This document shows positions 1-8,430 of a stretch of 26,698 nucleotides of DNA, one piece after another. The stretch's first letter is position 1. The number at the start of each line of letters is the position of its first letter. Under the pieces are notes generated by a model. The model was not told the origin of the DNA and did no database searches. It saw only the letters and a list, made by a program, of their open reading frames with translations. The DNA comes from UBA1149 sp963579235 (GTDB lineage: Bacteria; Desulfobacterota; Binatia; UBA1149), in the NCBI GenBank assembly GCA_963579235.1, contig CAUZFM010000036.1:1-26698 (forward strand). Reading direction: 5' to 3'. The translations under genes and the position numbers were made by a program.

Positions 1-403
1 CCGGCATGTCGCTGGTACCGGCGCTGAGCACCGCCACGCTGCCGAGCAGCCGCGGCTGCTCTACGCCCTCGGCCATGCAACGGCCCAGGCGGGCGGTGGC
101 GTCGTATTGAAAACCGGGTAAGCCCTTCACCAGCTCGGCCGCCTTGCCCTGGTCAAGACGGGTGACCAGCAGGTGCTGGCCAGCCTCCAGCAGGGAGCGA
201 CCGATCTCCTTGATCTGTGCCGCGGTCTTGCCCTCGCCGTACACCGTTTCGGACACGCCGTTGCGCATGGGTCGGTGCAGGTCCACTCGCGCAAAGCCGA
301 GGTCATCGAACGGGAGCGCCCGTAGTTCCTGCATGGCATCTTCGGCGCTCTTGCTGCCGGCGGCCACCTCTTCGAGCAGGGCCTTCGTGCGAGTTGGTGT
401 CAC
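1..403 (-). CDS. larB: Nickel-pincer cofactor biosynthesis protein LarB, N-terminal part (runs off left edge)
   Basis: Reading the minus strand from a GTG at 403 gives 134 uninterrupted codons to the window edge. The translation has the features I associate with LarB: an N-terminal helical part with LPFDDLGFARVDLHRP (about residues 31-46), then YGEGKT (about 55-60), a segment LLVTRLDQGKAAEL, and the start of the AIR-carboxylase-like domain at VAVLSAGTSDMP. LarB carboxylates and helps hydrolyse nicotinic acid adenine dinucleotide to make the pyridine dicarboxylate precursor of the nickel-pincer nucleotide used by lactate racemase and related enzymes. The GTG overlaps the thiL stop as GTGA, so translation is probably coupled. 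The C-terminal catalytic half is outside the window. An ATG start is not available near the conserved N-terminus. Confidence 0.85.
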   Translation of the reverse strand, partial: MTPTRTKALLEEVAAGSKSAEDAMQELRALPFDDLGFARVDLHRPMRNGVSETVYGEGKTAAQIKEIGRSLLEAGQHLLVTRLDQGKAAELVKGLPGFQYDATARLGRCMAEGVEQPRLLGSVAVLSAGTSDMP

Positions 404-1434
404 GCCCTGGCCCCACGGCTGGTAAGAAAATGCTGGTAACCACCTTCGAGGGCCTGCCCCCGGGTGTTGACCACGCTCCCGGCTTTCAGAGATGAGTCCA
501 TGCTTCCCACGCGGCTTATCGCTACCCCGTGGCGCCTGCCAAGCGAAGCAATGCTGTTGCGCGAGCGCCGGTCGGGACGCGCTGTGAACAGCAGGAGATA
601 GTCTTCACCGCCGCCCAGTGCGTATTCGAGCGCCTCGTTGACCAGCCCACCCCGCCCGCGCACGGCCGCCAGCAAGGCCCGCGACAAGGGCAGGCGGTCG
701 GTGTCGAGCAGCGCACCAAGGCCCGAAGCCGCGGCAACGCGTGAAAGATCGAGCACCAGTCCATCGGACAGGTCTATGGCCGCGCCCACCCCTACATTGC
801 GCGACAGTGCGCGTCCCAGTTGCAGATAGCAGGGTGGCCGTCGCCAGGCCTGCACGAGCTTGCCGCGCCTGCCTCCCGCCGCCAGAAGTTCGAGCCCCGC
901 CGCCGCGTCACCGGGATTGCCCACTAAGTGGATGTCGTCACCGTCCCGGGCCGCAGCGCGGGTGAGCGAACGGTGGGCCTCGCCAACAGCTGTCACCGTC
1001 AGGGCCAGGCGAGGAGCAGCGGCCACGTTGCCGCCGACCAGGGCAACGTCGTTCTCTCGGCAGGCAGCGACAAAGCCGCGCAGCAATGCGCGCCCACGCC
1101 TCATCGACATAGAAGCGGGGGCCTCCAACGAGAGCAGTGCCCACCTCGCGCGGGCACCCATCGCCGACAGGTCGGAGAACGCCACCAGGAAAGCCTTGCG
1201 CCCGAGCGCCTCGGCCGACAACCAGTCCAGCTCAAAGTGGGTACCCTGCACCTGGGCATCCGTGCTGAGGACGGCGGGAGAGCCGAGATCGACCACCGCC
1301 GCGTCGTCGCCTATGCCAACGTGCAGGCCACGCGGCCCTTTGCCACCGGAACCCCGACCAGCGTGGGCGCTCGCGACAATGCTCGCCACGGCGTCTATGA
1401 AAGCAGATTCTCCTGCGGCTGCGAGATCGCGCAC
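400..1434 (-). CDS. thiL: Thiamine-monophosphate kinase ThiL
   Basis: ThiL phosphorylates thiamine monophosphate to thiamine diphosphate with ATP, the last step of thiamine cofactor synthesis. The frame is open further upstream to 1515, but that stretch overlaps the end of dnaJ. The GTG at 1434 puts GESAFIDAV at the expected ThiL N-terminus and gives 344 residues, close to the usual 320-350. Visible motifs are GIGDDAAV (about 41-48), STDAQVQGTHF (about 57-67), SDLSAMGA (about 87-94) and a C-terminal GGGEDYLLLF. The usual GGDT-like loop reads GGNVAAAP here (about 134-141), so an Asp is replaced by Asn. It follows dnaJ by 4 bases and overlaps larB by 4 bases, so dnaJ-thiL-larB should be one transcript. 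No clear Shine-Dalgarno sequence precedes the GTG. Confidence 0.9.
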   Translation of the reverse strand: MRDLAAAGESAFIDAVASIVASAHAGRGSGGKGPRGLHVGIGDDAAVVDLGSPAVLSTDAQVQGTHFELDWLSAEALGRKAFLVAFSDLSAMGARARWALLSLEAPASMSMRRGRALLRGFVAACRENDVALVGGNVAAAPRLALTVTAVGEAHRSLTRAAARDGDDIHLVGNPGDAAAGLELLAAGGRRGKLVQAWRRPPCYLQLGRALSRNVGVGAAIDLSDGLVLDLSRVAAASGLGALLDTDRLPLSRALLAAVRGRGGLVNEALEYALGGGEDYLLLFTARPDRRSRNSIASLGRRHGVAISRVGSMDSSLKAGSVVNTRGQALEGGYQHFLTSRGARA

Positions 1435-1438
1435 CGGT

Positions 1439-2566
1439 TCAGTCGTAGAGTTCGCGGACCTTGTCGGCAAAACCTGACACCAACGAGTCGCCCTTCTTCT
1501 TCTGCAACTCGTCAAAACTCCGAAGTAGTTCTTTCTGCTTGCGGGTCACGCGGGTCGGGGTTTCGACCTGCAGGCGCACGATCTGGTCGCCGCGCAAGCC
1601 GCGTCTCCTCAGGTCGGGAGCGCCTCGATTTTTGAGCCTGAACAGTGAGCCCGACTGGCTGCCCGCAGGGATGCTCATCTTGACCACACCATCGACGGTG
1701 GGCACGTCAAGCTTGGCACCGAGCGCCGCGTCGATCATCGACACCGGCAGATCACAGATGATGGCCGTCCCGTCGCGCTCAAACAGCGGGTGTTGCCTGG
1801 CCATGAGCACAACGTAGAGGTCGCCCGTGGGTCCGCCCGAGGGACCCGCCTCGCCTTCGCCCCTGAGCTTGAGCCGCGAGCCGTCCGACACGCCGGCGGG
1901 TACCTTCACCAAGATAGTGCGCTCGGCCACGCTGGTGCCACGCCCGCGACAGGCCGGGCAAGGAGCGCGCACGACACGCCCCTCTCCGTTGCACTGGCCG
2001 CAGGCCTTGGAAATCTGGAACAGGCCCTGGCGGTAGTTTACCTGGCCGGCGCCGTGGCAGGCGGGGCAGGTTTCGGGCTCGGTGCCGGCCTTGGCGCCGC
2101 TACCCGAGCAGTCCTCGCAACTCACGGTGCGGGGTATGGTTATTTCTTTTTCGCAGCCCTTCACCGCCTCTTCAAAAGCGATCCCCATGTCGTACCTGAG
2201 GTCGTCGCCCCGCATGACACGGCCTCGACGCCGACGACCGCCGCCACCAAAAAAGTCGCCGAAGAGATCGCCCAGCGCGTCCTCAAAAACATCGGACGAA
2301 AAGCCAGCGGCGAAACCGCCCATGCCCCCGCCCCCACCGTCGAAAGCGGCGTGACCGAAGTTATCGTACTGTGAGCGTTTTTCAGAGTCGGAGAGAATCT
2401 CGTAAGCCTGGCTGGCTTCCTTGAACTTTTCGGTTGCCGCGTCCTTGTCGTCGCTGTTGCGATCGGGGTGGTACTTGAGCGCCAGGTCGCGGTAGGCCTT
2501 CTTTATGACGCCCTCATCGGCCCCGCGCTCGACACCCAGGATTTCGTAGTAATCACGCTTGGCCAC
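1439..2566 (-). CDS. dnaJ: Chaperone protein DnaJ (Hsp40, type I)
   Basis: Co-chaperone that stimulates the DnaK ATPase and delivers unfolded substrates in the cytoplasm. The 375-residue protein has the full type I layout: J domain at 1-70 with HPD at 33-35, a Gly/Phe-rich linker (about 75-110, followed by an RRRRGR run), four CxxCxGxG zinc motifs starting near residues 150, 167, 189 and 203, and the C-terminal substrate-binding domains. The start is a GTG (GTGGCCAAG) matching the typical MAKRDYYEILGV beginning. Spacing from dnaK is 152 bases and contains a terminator, so dnaJ may have its own promoter or depend on readthrough. A TTGACG lies about 30 bases upstream of the start but I see no convincing -10 for it. 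Confidence 0.97.
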   Translation of the reverse strand: MAKRDYYEILGVERGADEGVIKKAYRDLALKYHPDRNSDDKDAATEKFKEASQAYEILSDSEKRSQYDNFGHAAFDGGGGGMGGFAAGFSSDVFEDALGDLFGDFFGGGGRRRRGRVMRGDDLRYDMGIAFEEAVKGCEKEITIPRTVSCEDCSGSGAKAGTEPETCPACHGAGQVNYRQGLFQISKACGQCNGEGRVVRAPCPACRGRGTSVAERTILVKVPAGVSDGSRLKLRGEGEAGPSGGPTGDLYVVLMARQHPLFERDGTAIICDLPVSMIDAALGAKLDVPTVDGVVKMSIPAGSQSGSLFRLKNRGAPDLRRRGLRGDQIVRLQVETPTRVTRKQKELLRSFDELQKKKGDSLVSGFADKVRELYD

Positions 2567-2615
2567 TTCTTATTTATCTCGCCCCCGTCAAGCTCCACGC
2601 CCGCCGCCGATCACC

Positions 2616-2662
2616 TGCCGTTAGACGGCAAAAAGCCTCCACCTGCAACAGCGGGTGGAGGC
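2616..2662 (-). terminator. Intrinsic terminator after dnaK, with a second adjacent hairpin
   Basis: On the minus strand, a hairpin with arms GCCTCCACC and GGTGGAGGC (2635-2643 and 2654-2662) can extend inward by a wobble pair and GC pairs to a 12-base-pair stem with an AACA loop. It is followed immediately by TTTTT (2630-2634), the classic intrinsic terminator form. Directly beyond it is a second perfect hairpin TGCCGT-TAG-ACGGCA (2616-2630, as read on the plus strand), whose outer end overlaps the T run. The element starts about 57 bases after the dnaK stop and lies about 50 bases before the dnaJ start, so it should reduce dnaJ expression relative to dnaK. Confidence 0.85.
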
Positions 2663-2718
2663 AATCGCCGGGGCGCCCGCAGTGCAGACGGCCGGCCTCG
2701 GCTTCGAATCGGCCGGGG

Positions 2719-4662
<1,944 letters not shown>

Positions 4663-4775
4663 TAGCCCTGCTTTTCCTTGTAGTTTTTTCAGCTGGCAGC
4701 CGCGATGGCCACCGTGCTCCGTAGTATGAAGTAATCACCAAGCCCGGCGGCGCAAGGTCACCGGAGAGGGGTTTT

Positions 4776-5459
4776 TCAGCTTTCGTCGCCTTTTTTACCC
4801 TTTTCAGGCTCGCTGCTTCTGTCGGCTGCCGGGGCACGGGCCACAATCACGCGGGCGGGCCTGAGCAGCCGGTCCTTGAAGCGATAGCCGGCCGTCACAA
4901 CCCGTTCGATGCTGTCGGCCCGGGGATTTTTCTCGTTGTCGCCCGTGGCCTCAACTATCGAAATGGCTTCGTGCTGGGACGGATCAAACGCTTCCCCCTC
5001 GGCCTCCATACGCTCAACCCCGTGACGTTCGAGCACTGAGCCAAGACCCTTGAGCACCAGGCTGACCCCCTGCACGAGGTTTTCAGCGCCGGCACCGGCG
5101 TGTTCGACTGCCATCTCAAGCTGGTCGACCACCTCGAGCAGGTCGCGGGCCAGCGGTTCAACTGCGTAGCGCGCTCGATCCCCGCGCTCACGCTCCTGTC
5201 GACGGACCATGTTTTCCTGCTCAGCCAGCGCCCGCAGGTGCAGATCGCGTTGGCGGGCGAGCTCCTCGAGAGCCTGCTCAAGCTGCTCTTCCACGCTGAG
5301 CTCTTCGGCAGGCTCGGCCGGCTGGGCCGCTACTACCGTGGTCTCTTCGAGGGCGCCGCCTTCAACTGCGCTATCTTCTGCCTTTGAATCCTGCACCTTC
5401 GACTCTTCTCCTTCCTCGACCACCACCTGCGGTTTTTCCGTTTTTTTCCTGGCACTCAT
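4776..5459 (-). CDS. grpE: Nucleotide exchange factor GrpE
   Basis: GrpE is a homodimer that releases ADP from DnaK. The 227-residue protein begins with an unusually long acidic, low-complexity region (about 1-60, rich in Glu, Val and Ala). The long coiled-coil helix follows (LEQALEELARQRDLHLRALAEQENMVRRQERER split over about 60-95), then the helical bundle and the beta-wing domain with HEAISIVEATGDNEKNPRADSI in pieces and YRFKDRLLRPARVIVA. The C-terminus is charged (EPEKGKKGDES). It is the first gene of the minus-strand chaperone set, divergent from recO. The ATG at 5459 has only a weak GAG-type ribosome-binding sequence. No hrcA gene is seen beside it. Confidence 0.95.
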   Translation of the reverse strand: MSARKKTEKPQVVVEEGEESKVQDSKAEDSAVEGGALEETTVVAAQPAEPAEELSVEEQLEQALEELARQRDLHLRALAEQENMVRRQERERGDRARYAVEPLARDLLEVVDQLEMAVEHAGAGAENLVQGVSLVLKGLGSVLERHGVERMEAEGEAFDPSQHEAISIVEATGDNEKNPRADSIERVVTAGYRFKDRLLRPARVIVARAPAADRSSEPEKGKKGDES

Positions 5460-5516
5460 CTCGTTGCTGATCGCTCCAGCTGGTCGCAGTGCCCCGGGCG
5501 GGCATAAATCTCTCGG

Positions 5517-5545
5517 TAATTAGGCACCCACCGGGCTGTTGTCAA
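5517..5545 (-). promoter_or_regulatory. Candidate grpE promoter (heat-shock or sigma-70 type)
   Basis: On the minus strand CTTGACA (TTGACA at 5540-5545) is followed after 17 bases by TAATTA (5517-5522), about 55-60 bases before the grpE ATG. The -35 is a perfect sigma-70 box. The -10 is poor for sigma-70, but CTTGACA with CCTAATTA also resembles the RpoH-type pattern CTTGA...CCCAT-T-A. I see no inverted CIRCE element in this 130-base divergent region. The element lies just upstream of the chosen recO start at 5593. Confidence 0.45.
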
Positions 5546-5592
5546 GGCTTGCGGTCGGCACCGGGCGCGTAGCCGTGCTAGAAAGGTCGGCG

Positions 5593-6381
5593 GTGGAAGA
5601 CATTACTACCGATGCTTTCGTGCTGCGCACGGTAGCCTACGGCGAATCAGATCGCGTGGTCATAATGCTCAGCGACCAGTACGGCAAGCTGGCGGGCATG
5701 GCCAAGGGTGCGCGCCGTTCAAAGCGCCGCTTTGCCGGCGGTGCGCTCGAGCCCTTCCAGCGCCTGCGGGTCAGGTTCGGGCGACGCGCTCACTCCTCGA
5801 TGGTGTTCCTGCACGACGCGCGCGTGGAACAGAGTTACAACGTGGTAGGCACCGCCGACCTCGCCGGCTTTGCCTGGGGGAGCTACCTGAGCGAACTCGT
5901 CGACCTGATGACGCCCGAGCGCGACCCCTGCCCCGAATTGTTCGACCTCTACGAGCAAGCCGTCGCTGCCGTGGCCCGCGGCGAAGAGGCAGCCAGGGTA
6001 GGGCATCACTTCATGCTCCTGCTGTTGGACCACGGCGGATGGAAGCCTGATTTTTCGGTGTGTGGAATCTGCGCCGAGGGCATAGTCGAAGCCTCGCGGG
6101 CGGTGCTCGACCCGCGCGGCAGCGGCGTGGTGTGTTCGCGGCACGAAGCCGAACGCCTGGGCCTGGGGCCTGACGATCCGTCGTTCAAACCCAGTCGTCG
6201 CGTGATAGAAACACGCCTGCTCGACTACGTCGGCCACGCCTCCCGGGGGGTGCCCGACAGCAGTGTCACCACCGACCCCGAACTGGTGGCCACGGCCACG
6301 GCCATGCTCGACCGCCTGGTGGAGCTGCACCTGCCACGCCAGCCACGCTCGCGTGCACTGCGCGACTCGCTGGTGGGCTGA
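5593..6381 (+). CDS. recO: DNA repair protein RecO
   Basis: RecO anneals single strands and loads RecA with RecR in the RecFOR recombination repair pathway. The frame is open from a TTG at 5539, but the GTG at 5593 is preceded by AAAGG at 6 bases and begins just before the conserved N-terminal OB-fold sequence (TDAFVLRTVAYGESD), giving 262 residues, a normal length. After the OB fold comes KGARRSKRRFAGGALEPF, the helical domain, and a zinc-like region with CGIC near 158-161 and a further Cys in VVCSRHE. A second CxxC pair of the classic four-cysteine zinc site is reduced to a single Cys. It is alone on the plus strand, divergent from grpE. Confidence 0.9.
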   Translation: MEDITTDAFVLRTVAYGESDRVVIMLSDQYGKLAGMAKGARRSKRRFAGGALEPFQRLRVRFGRRAHSSMVFLHDARVEQSYNVVGTADLAGFAWGSYLSELVDLMTPERDPCPELFDLYEQAVAAVARGEEAARVGHHFMLLLLDHGGWKPDFSVCGICAEGIVEASRAVLDPRGSGVVCSRHEAERLGLGPDDPSFKPSRRVIETRLLDYVGHASRGVPDSSVTTDPELVATATAMLDRLVELHLPRQPRSRALRDSLVG

Positions 6382-6541
6382 AGCGGCCGACAGGAGAAGT
6401 ATCGCCGGCAATATGATTGCTCGCGGCATGAGAAAGCGCGGCACGATGGATCGTGGCAGCATGGAGCGCGCACCCTTGGAAACACTGGATAGCCCCCCGC
6501 GGGCTTCCATGCACGGCGGACACGGTGCAACATAACGAAGC
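6382..6541 (+). other. Intergenic region with a short inverted repeat, between recO and the Rieske gene
   Basis: This 160-base gap has no gene I can support. It holds the inverted repeat CACGAT-GG-ATCGTG (6442-6455) and two similar ten-base words, GGCACGATGG and GGCAGCATGG, around it. The repeat is placed where an operator for the downstream Rieske unit could lie. I cannot identify a convincing -35/-10 pair, nor a terminator for recO. Confidence 0.35.
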
Positions 6542-7462
6542 ATGTCGCACCCAAGAGAACCAGGTCAGCACGGCGCGGGGAGCGGGCCGATACCAGTACC
6601 GGTGGCTACCTACCGCCGCCGCATGCCGGTGTCGCTCGAACGCATGCTCGAAAACGCGCTCGACTGGGAACATCTGCCCTGGCTGCACTCGTCGAGTTTC
6701 GCTTCTATTGAACTCGTTGACGAGGACGAGTGGCACTGGCGTGCCGATACCGAGCTCGCGGGAGCCGGCGGCTCGCAGCAATTCGAGTTGCGGCTGCACG
6801 ATGACCGACTGGGCTGGACCACGAGCACAGTGGCAGGCAGCGGGGCGGACAGCAGTATCTTCACCCGTGTGCTCGTGCACGGCGAGCACGAATTAGAAGT
6901 CGTCGTAGATTTCTTCGTGCCGGGCATCGAGGCCGAGGCCGACCGCAAGGCCCTGGGCGAGTTTTATCTCGAGGTGTACCAACAGCTCTACGACGAAGAC
7001 GAATACATGATGGTCGAGCGGCAGCGCCGTCTCGACAGTGGTGGCAACTTAAACGCGACCGCGAGAAACAGCCGAGTGGCCACGACTGCTGAGCAAATCA
7101 ACCCCGCGCCCATCGACCTGGGCCCGGCCGAGCAGCTGGCCGGGCGATTGCCCATGGTGATAGCCACCGACGCGGGACGCTTTCGCGTACTGAAACACGA
7201 CGGTCACCTGCTGGCCCACTCGGTGCTGTGTCCCCACCGGCTCGGCCCGCTCGACGGGTGCGAGATCATCAATGCTGGCGATGGTAACGGTGGCAGCGTC
7301 CCCGAGATCGTCTGCCCCTGGCACGGCTATCGCTTCGATGCGTCCAGCGGGCGGTCCACCGATGGGCAACGCCACCGCCTGGCGCGTGCACCCGCTGTTG
7401 AAACCGGCAACGACGGCCGCGCCAGGCTGGTCTGGCCCGCAAACCAAGGAAAAACACTGTGA
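6542..7462 (+). CDS. Rieske non-heme iron oxygenase-like protein with reversed domain order
   Basis: The 306-residue protein carries both centres of a Rieske oxygenase in unusual order. Near the N-terminus ENALDWEHLPWLH gives D41-x2-H44-x4-H49, the pattern of the mononuclear iron ligands and bridging Asp of oxygenase alpha subunits. A predicted beta-rich segment follows, then DEDEYMMVERQ (about 151-161), which resembles the C-terminal helix carrying the carboxylate ligand. The Rieske cluster motif comes last: C230-P-H232 and C258-P-W-H261, 25 residues apart, wider than the usual 15-17 because of a Gly/Asn-rich insertion. In canonical alpha subunits the Rieske domain is N-terminal. The ATG at 6542 has a weak ribosome-binding site. 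An in-frame ATG at 6623 would still keep all motifs. The substrate is unknown. No ferredoxin or reductase gene is nearby. Confidence 0.85.
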   Translation: MSHPREPGQHGAGSGPIPVPVATYRRRMPVSLERMLENALDWEHLPWLHSSSFASIELVDEDEWHWRADTELAGAGGSQQFELRLHDDRLGWTTSTVAGSGADSSIFTRVLVHGEHELEVVVDFFVPGIEAEADRKALGEFYLEVYQQLYDEDEYMMVERQRRLDSGGNLNATARNSRVATTAEQINPAPIDLGPAEQLAGRLPMVIATDAGRFRVLKHDGHLLAHSVLCPHRLGPLDGCEIINAGDGNGGSVPEIVCPWHGYRFDASSGRSTDGQRHRLARAPAVETGNDGRARLVWPANQGKTL

Positions 7463-7959
7463 ACACTACCGAGACCGACAACGCAGAACTGGCGGGCGCC
7501 TTCTGGCAGGCTCTTTACTCGCGTGACTGGCAAAAGGTGGCCGGGTTTTTTGATGACGCCAGTCACTACGAAGACGTGCCCGCGCCCGACCGCGGTGCCG
7601 ATGGTGCGCGCGCCATCACCGGCCGACTGCGTATCGGCCTGGAGTCGATCGATGGCTACCGGCACGAATGCGAGCGCATAGTGGCCCAGGGAGACGTGGT
7701 GGTCACCGAACACACCGAGCACTGGAGTTGGTCGAGCGGCGAGCAGGTATCGCTACCCTTCGTGTCGGTGCAGGTCATCGCCGAAGGCCGGATTCGCCTC
7801 TGGCGCGACTACTGGAACCTGCCCACGCTGCTCGACGGTGCGCCGGGCTGGTGGCTGGAGCACATAATGCAGTTCGACGTCGACGACTTCGAACGGCTGG
7901 CTGATGGCGTACCGCCACCATCTTCGATCCCCGTCGCTGGCAACACGCCCGGAAACTAA
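7459..7959 (+). CDS. NTF2-like (SnoaL / limonene-epoxide-hydrolase-like) protein
   Basis: The 166-residue protein has the shape of the NTF2-like superfamily: an N-terminal helix with FWQALYSRDWQKVAGFF, a strand HYEDVP, GARAITGRLR, and the C-terminal strand pair ending GRIRLWRDYWN. That last motif is typical of limonene-1,2-epoxide hydrolase relatives. The Asp-Arg-Asp catalytic set of that enzyme looks altered: Asp117 of WRDYW remains, but the TER-x-D position reads TEHTE, so Arg becomes His85 and Asp becomes Glu87. The GTG start overlaps the Rieske gene stop as GTGA, with AAGGA 8 bases upstream, so both proteins should be made together. Because beta subunits of ring-hydroxylating oxygenases share this fold, a structural partner role is as plausible as hydrolase activity. 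Confidence 0.8.
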   Translation: MNTTETDNAELAGAFWQALYSRDWQKVAGFFDDASHYEDVPAPDRGADGARAITGRLRIGLESIDGYRHECERIVAQGDVVVTEHTEHWSWSSGEQVSLPFVSVQVIAEGRIRLWRDYWNLPTLLDGAPGWWLEHIMQFDVDDFERLADGVPPPSSIPVAGNTPGN

Positions 7960-8381
7960 TCAGCTGTGACGTCGGCCGGCTCGCGCATGTAGCACGCGAG
8001 CAAGCCCAGCTTGAAGGCCAGTAACCCCGCGCCCCAGGCCAGTGATGCACCCAGCTGGTTGTGCCACAGCGCATAAAACCACCCGACAAAAATCACCATT
8101 CCCAGCAGCAACTGTAAGACCATCGCCGCAGGGCGGGTCTCGTCCAGCCAGCGGTTGGTGACACGAGCCAACTTCTCCAACACCGGCGGGGCCTGTTCCG
8201 GCACCTCGAACAGGAACGGTCCAGCTACCGTTGCCGCCATAGCCATGACGATACCCAGCAAAGAGTTCCGCCATACGTAGGCTACGAGCACGGCGAGAAA
8301 GACCAAGCTGAAAGCAACACAAAACGGGTTTCGATGCCGCTCGGCTATCAGCCGCTGGAAACGATAAAAACCATCCATCAT
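7956..8381 (-). CDS. Small membrane protein of unknown function
   Basis: I do not recognise this 141-residue protein. It has a short charged N-terminus (YRFQRLIAERHRN), two adjacent hydrophobic segments at about 19-40 and 42-58, a hydrophilic helix (about 62-85, with many Glu/Arg), and two more hydrophobic segments at about 87-107 and 111-130. This suggests four membrane passes with both ends on the same side. Its stop overlaps the end of the convergent NTF2-like gene by 4 bases. It starts 49 bases after the P450 gene and is probably on the same transcript. Two ATG codons in tandem (8381 and 8378) are both possible starts. Confidence 0.7.
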   Translation of the reverse strand: MMDGFYRFQRLIAERHRNPFCVAFSLVFLAVLVAYVWRNSLLGIVMAMAATVAGPFLFEVPEQAPPVLEKLARVTNRWLDETRPAAMVLQLLLGMVIFVGWFYALWHNQLGASLAWGAGLLAFKLGLLACYMREPADVTAD

Positions 8382-8430
8382 CCCATGGTGACCTTGCCCG
8401 CTACTGCTGGCAAGTCACGGCGCCCCTGTA

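Noticed and set aside
5460..5592. CIRCE/HrcA operator upstream of grpE
   Set aside because: I looked for the inverted TTAGCACTC...GAGTGCTAA element. Only a lone GGCACTC at the grpE start is present, without its partner arm.
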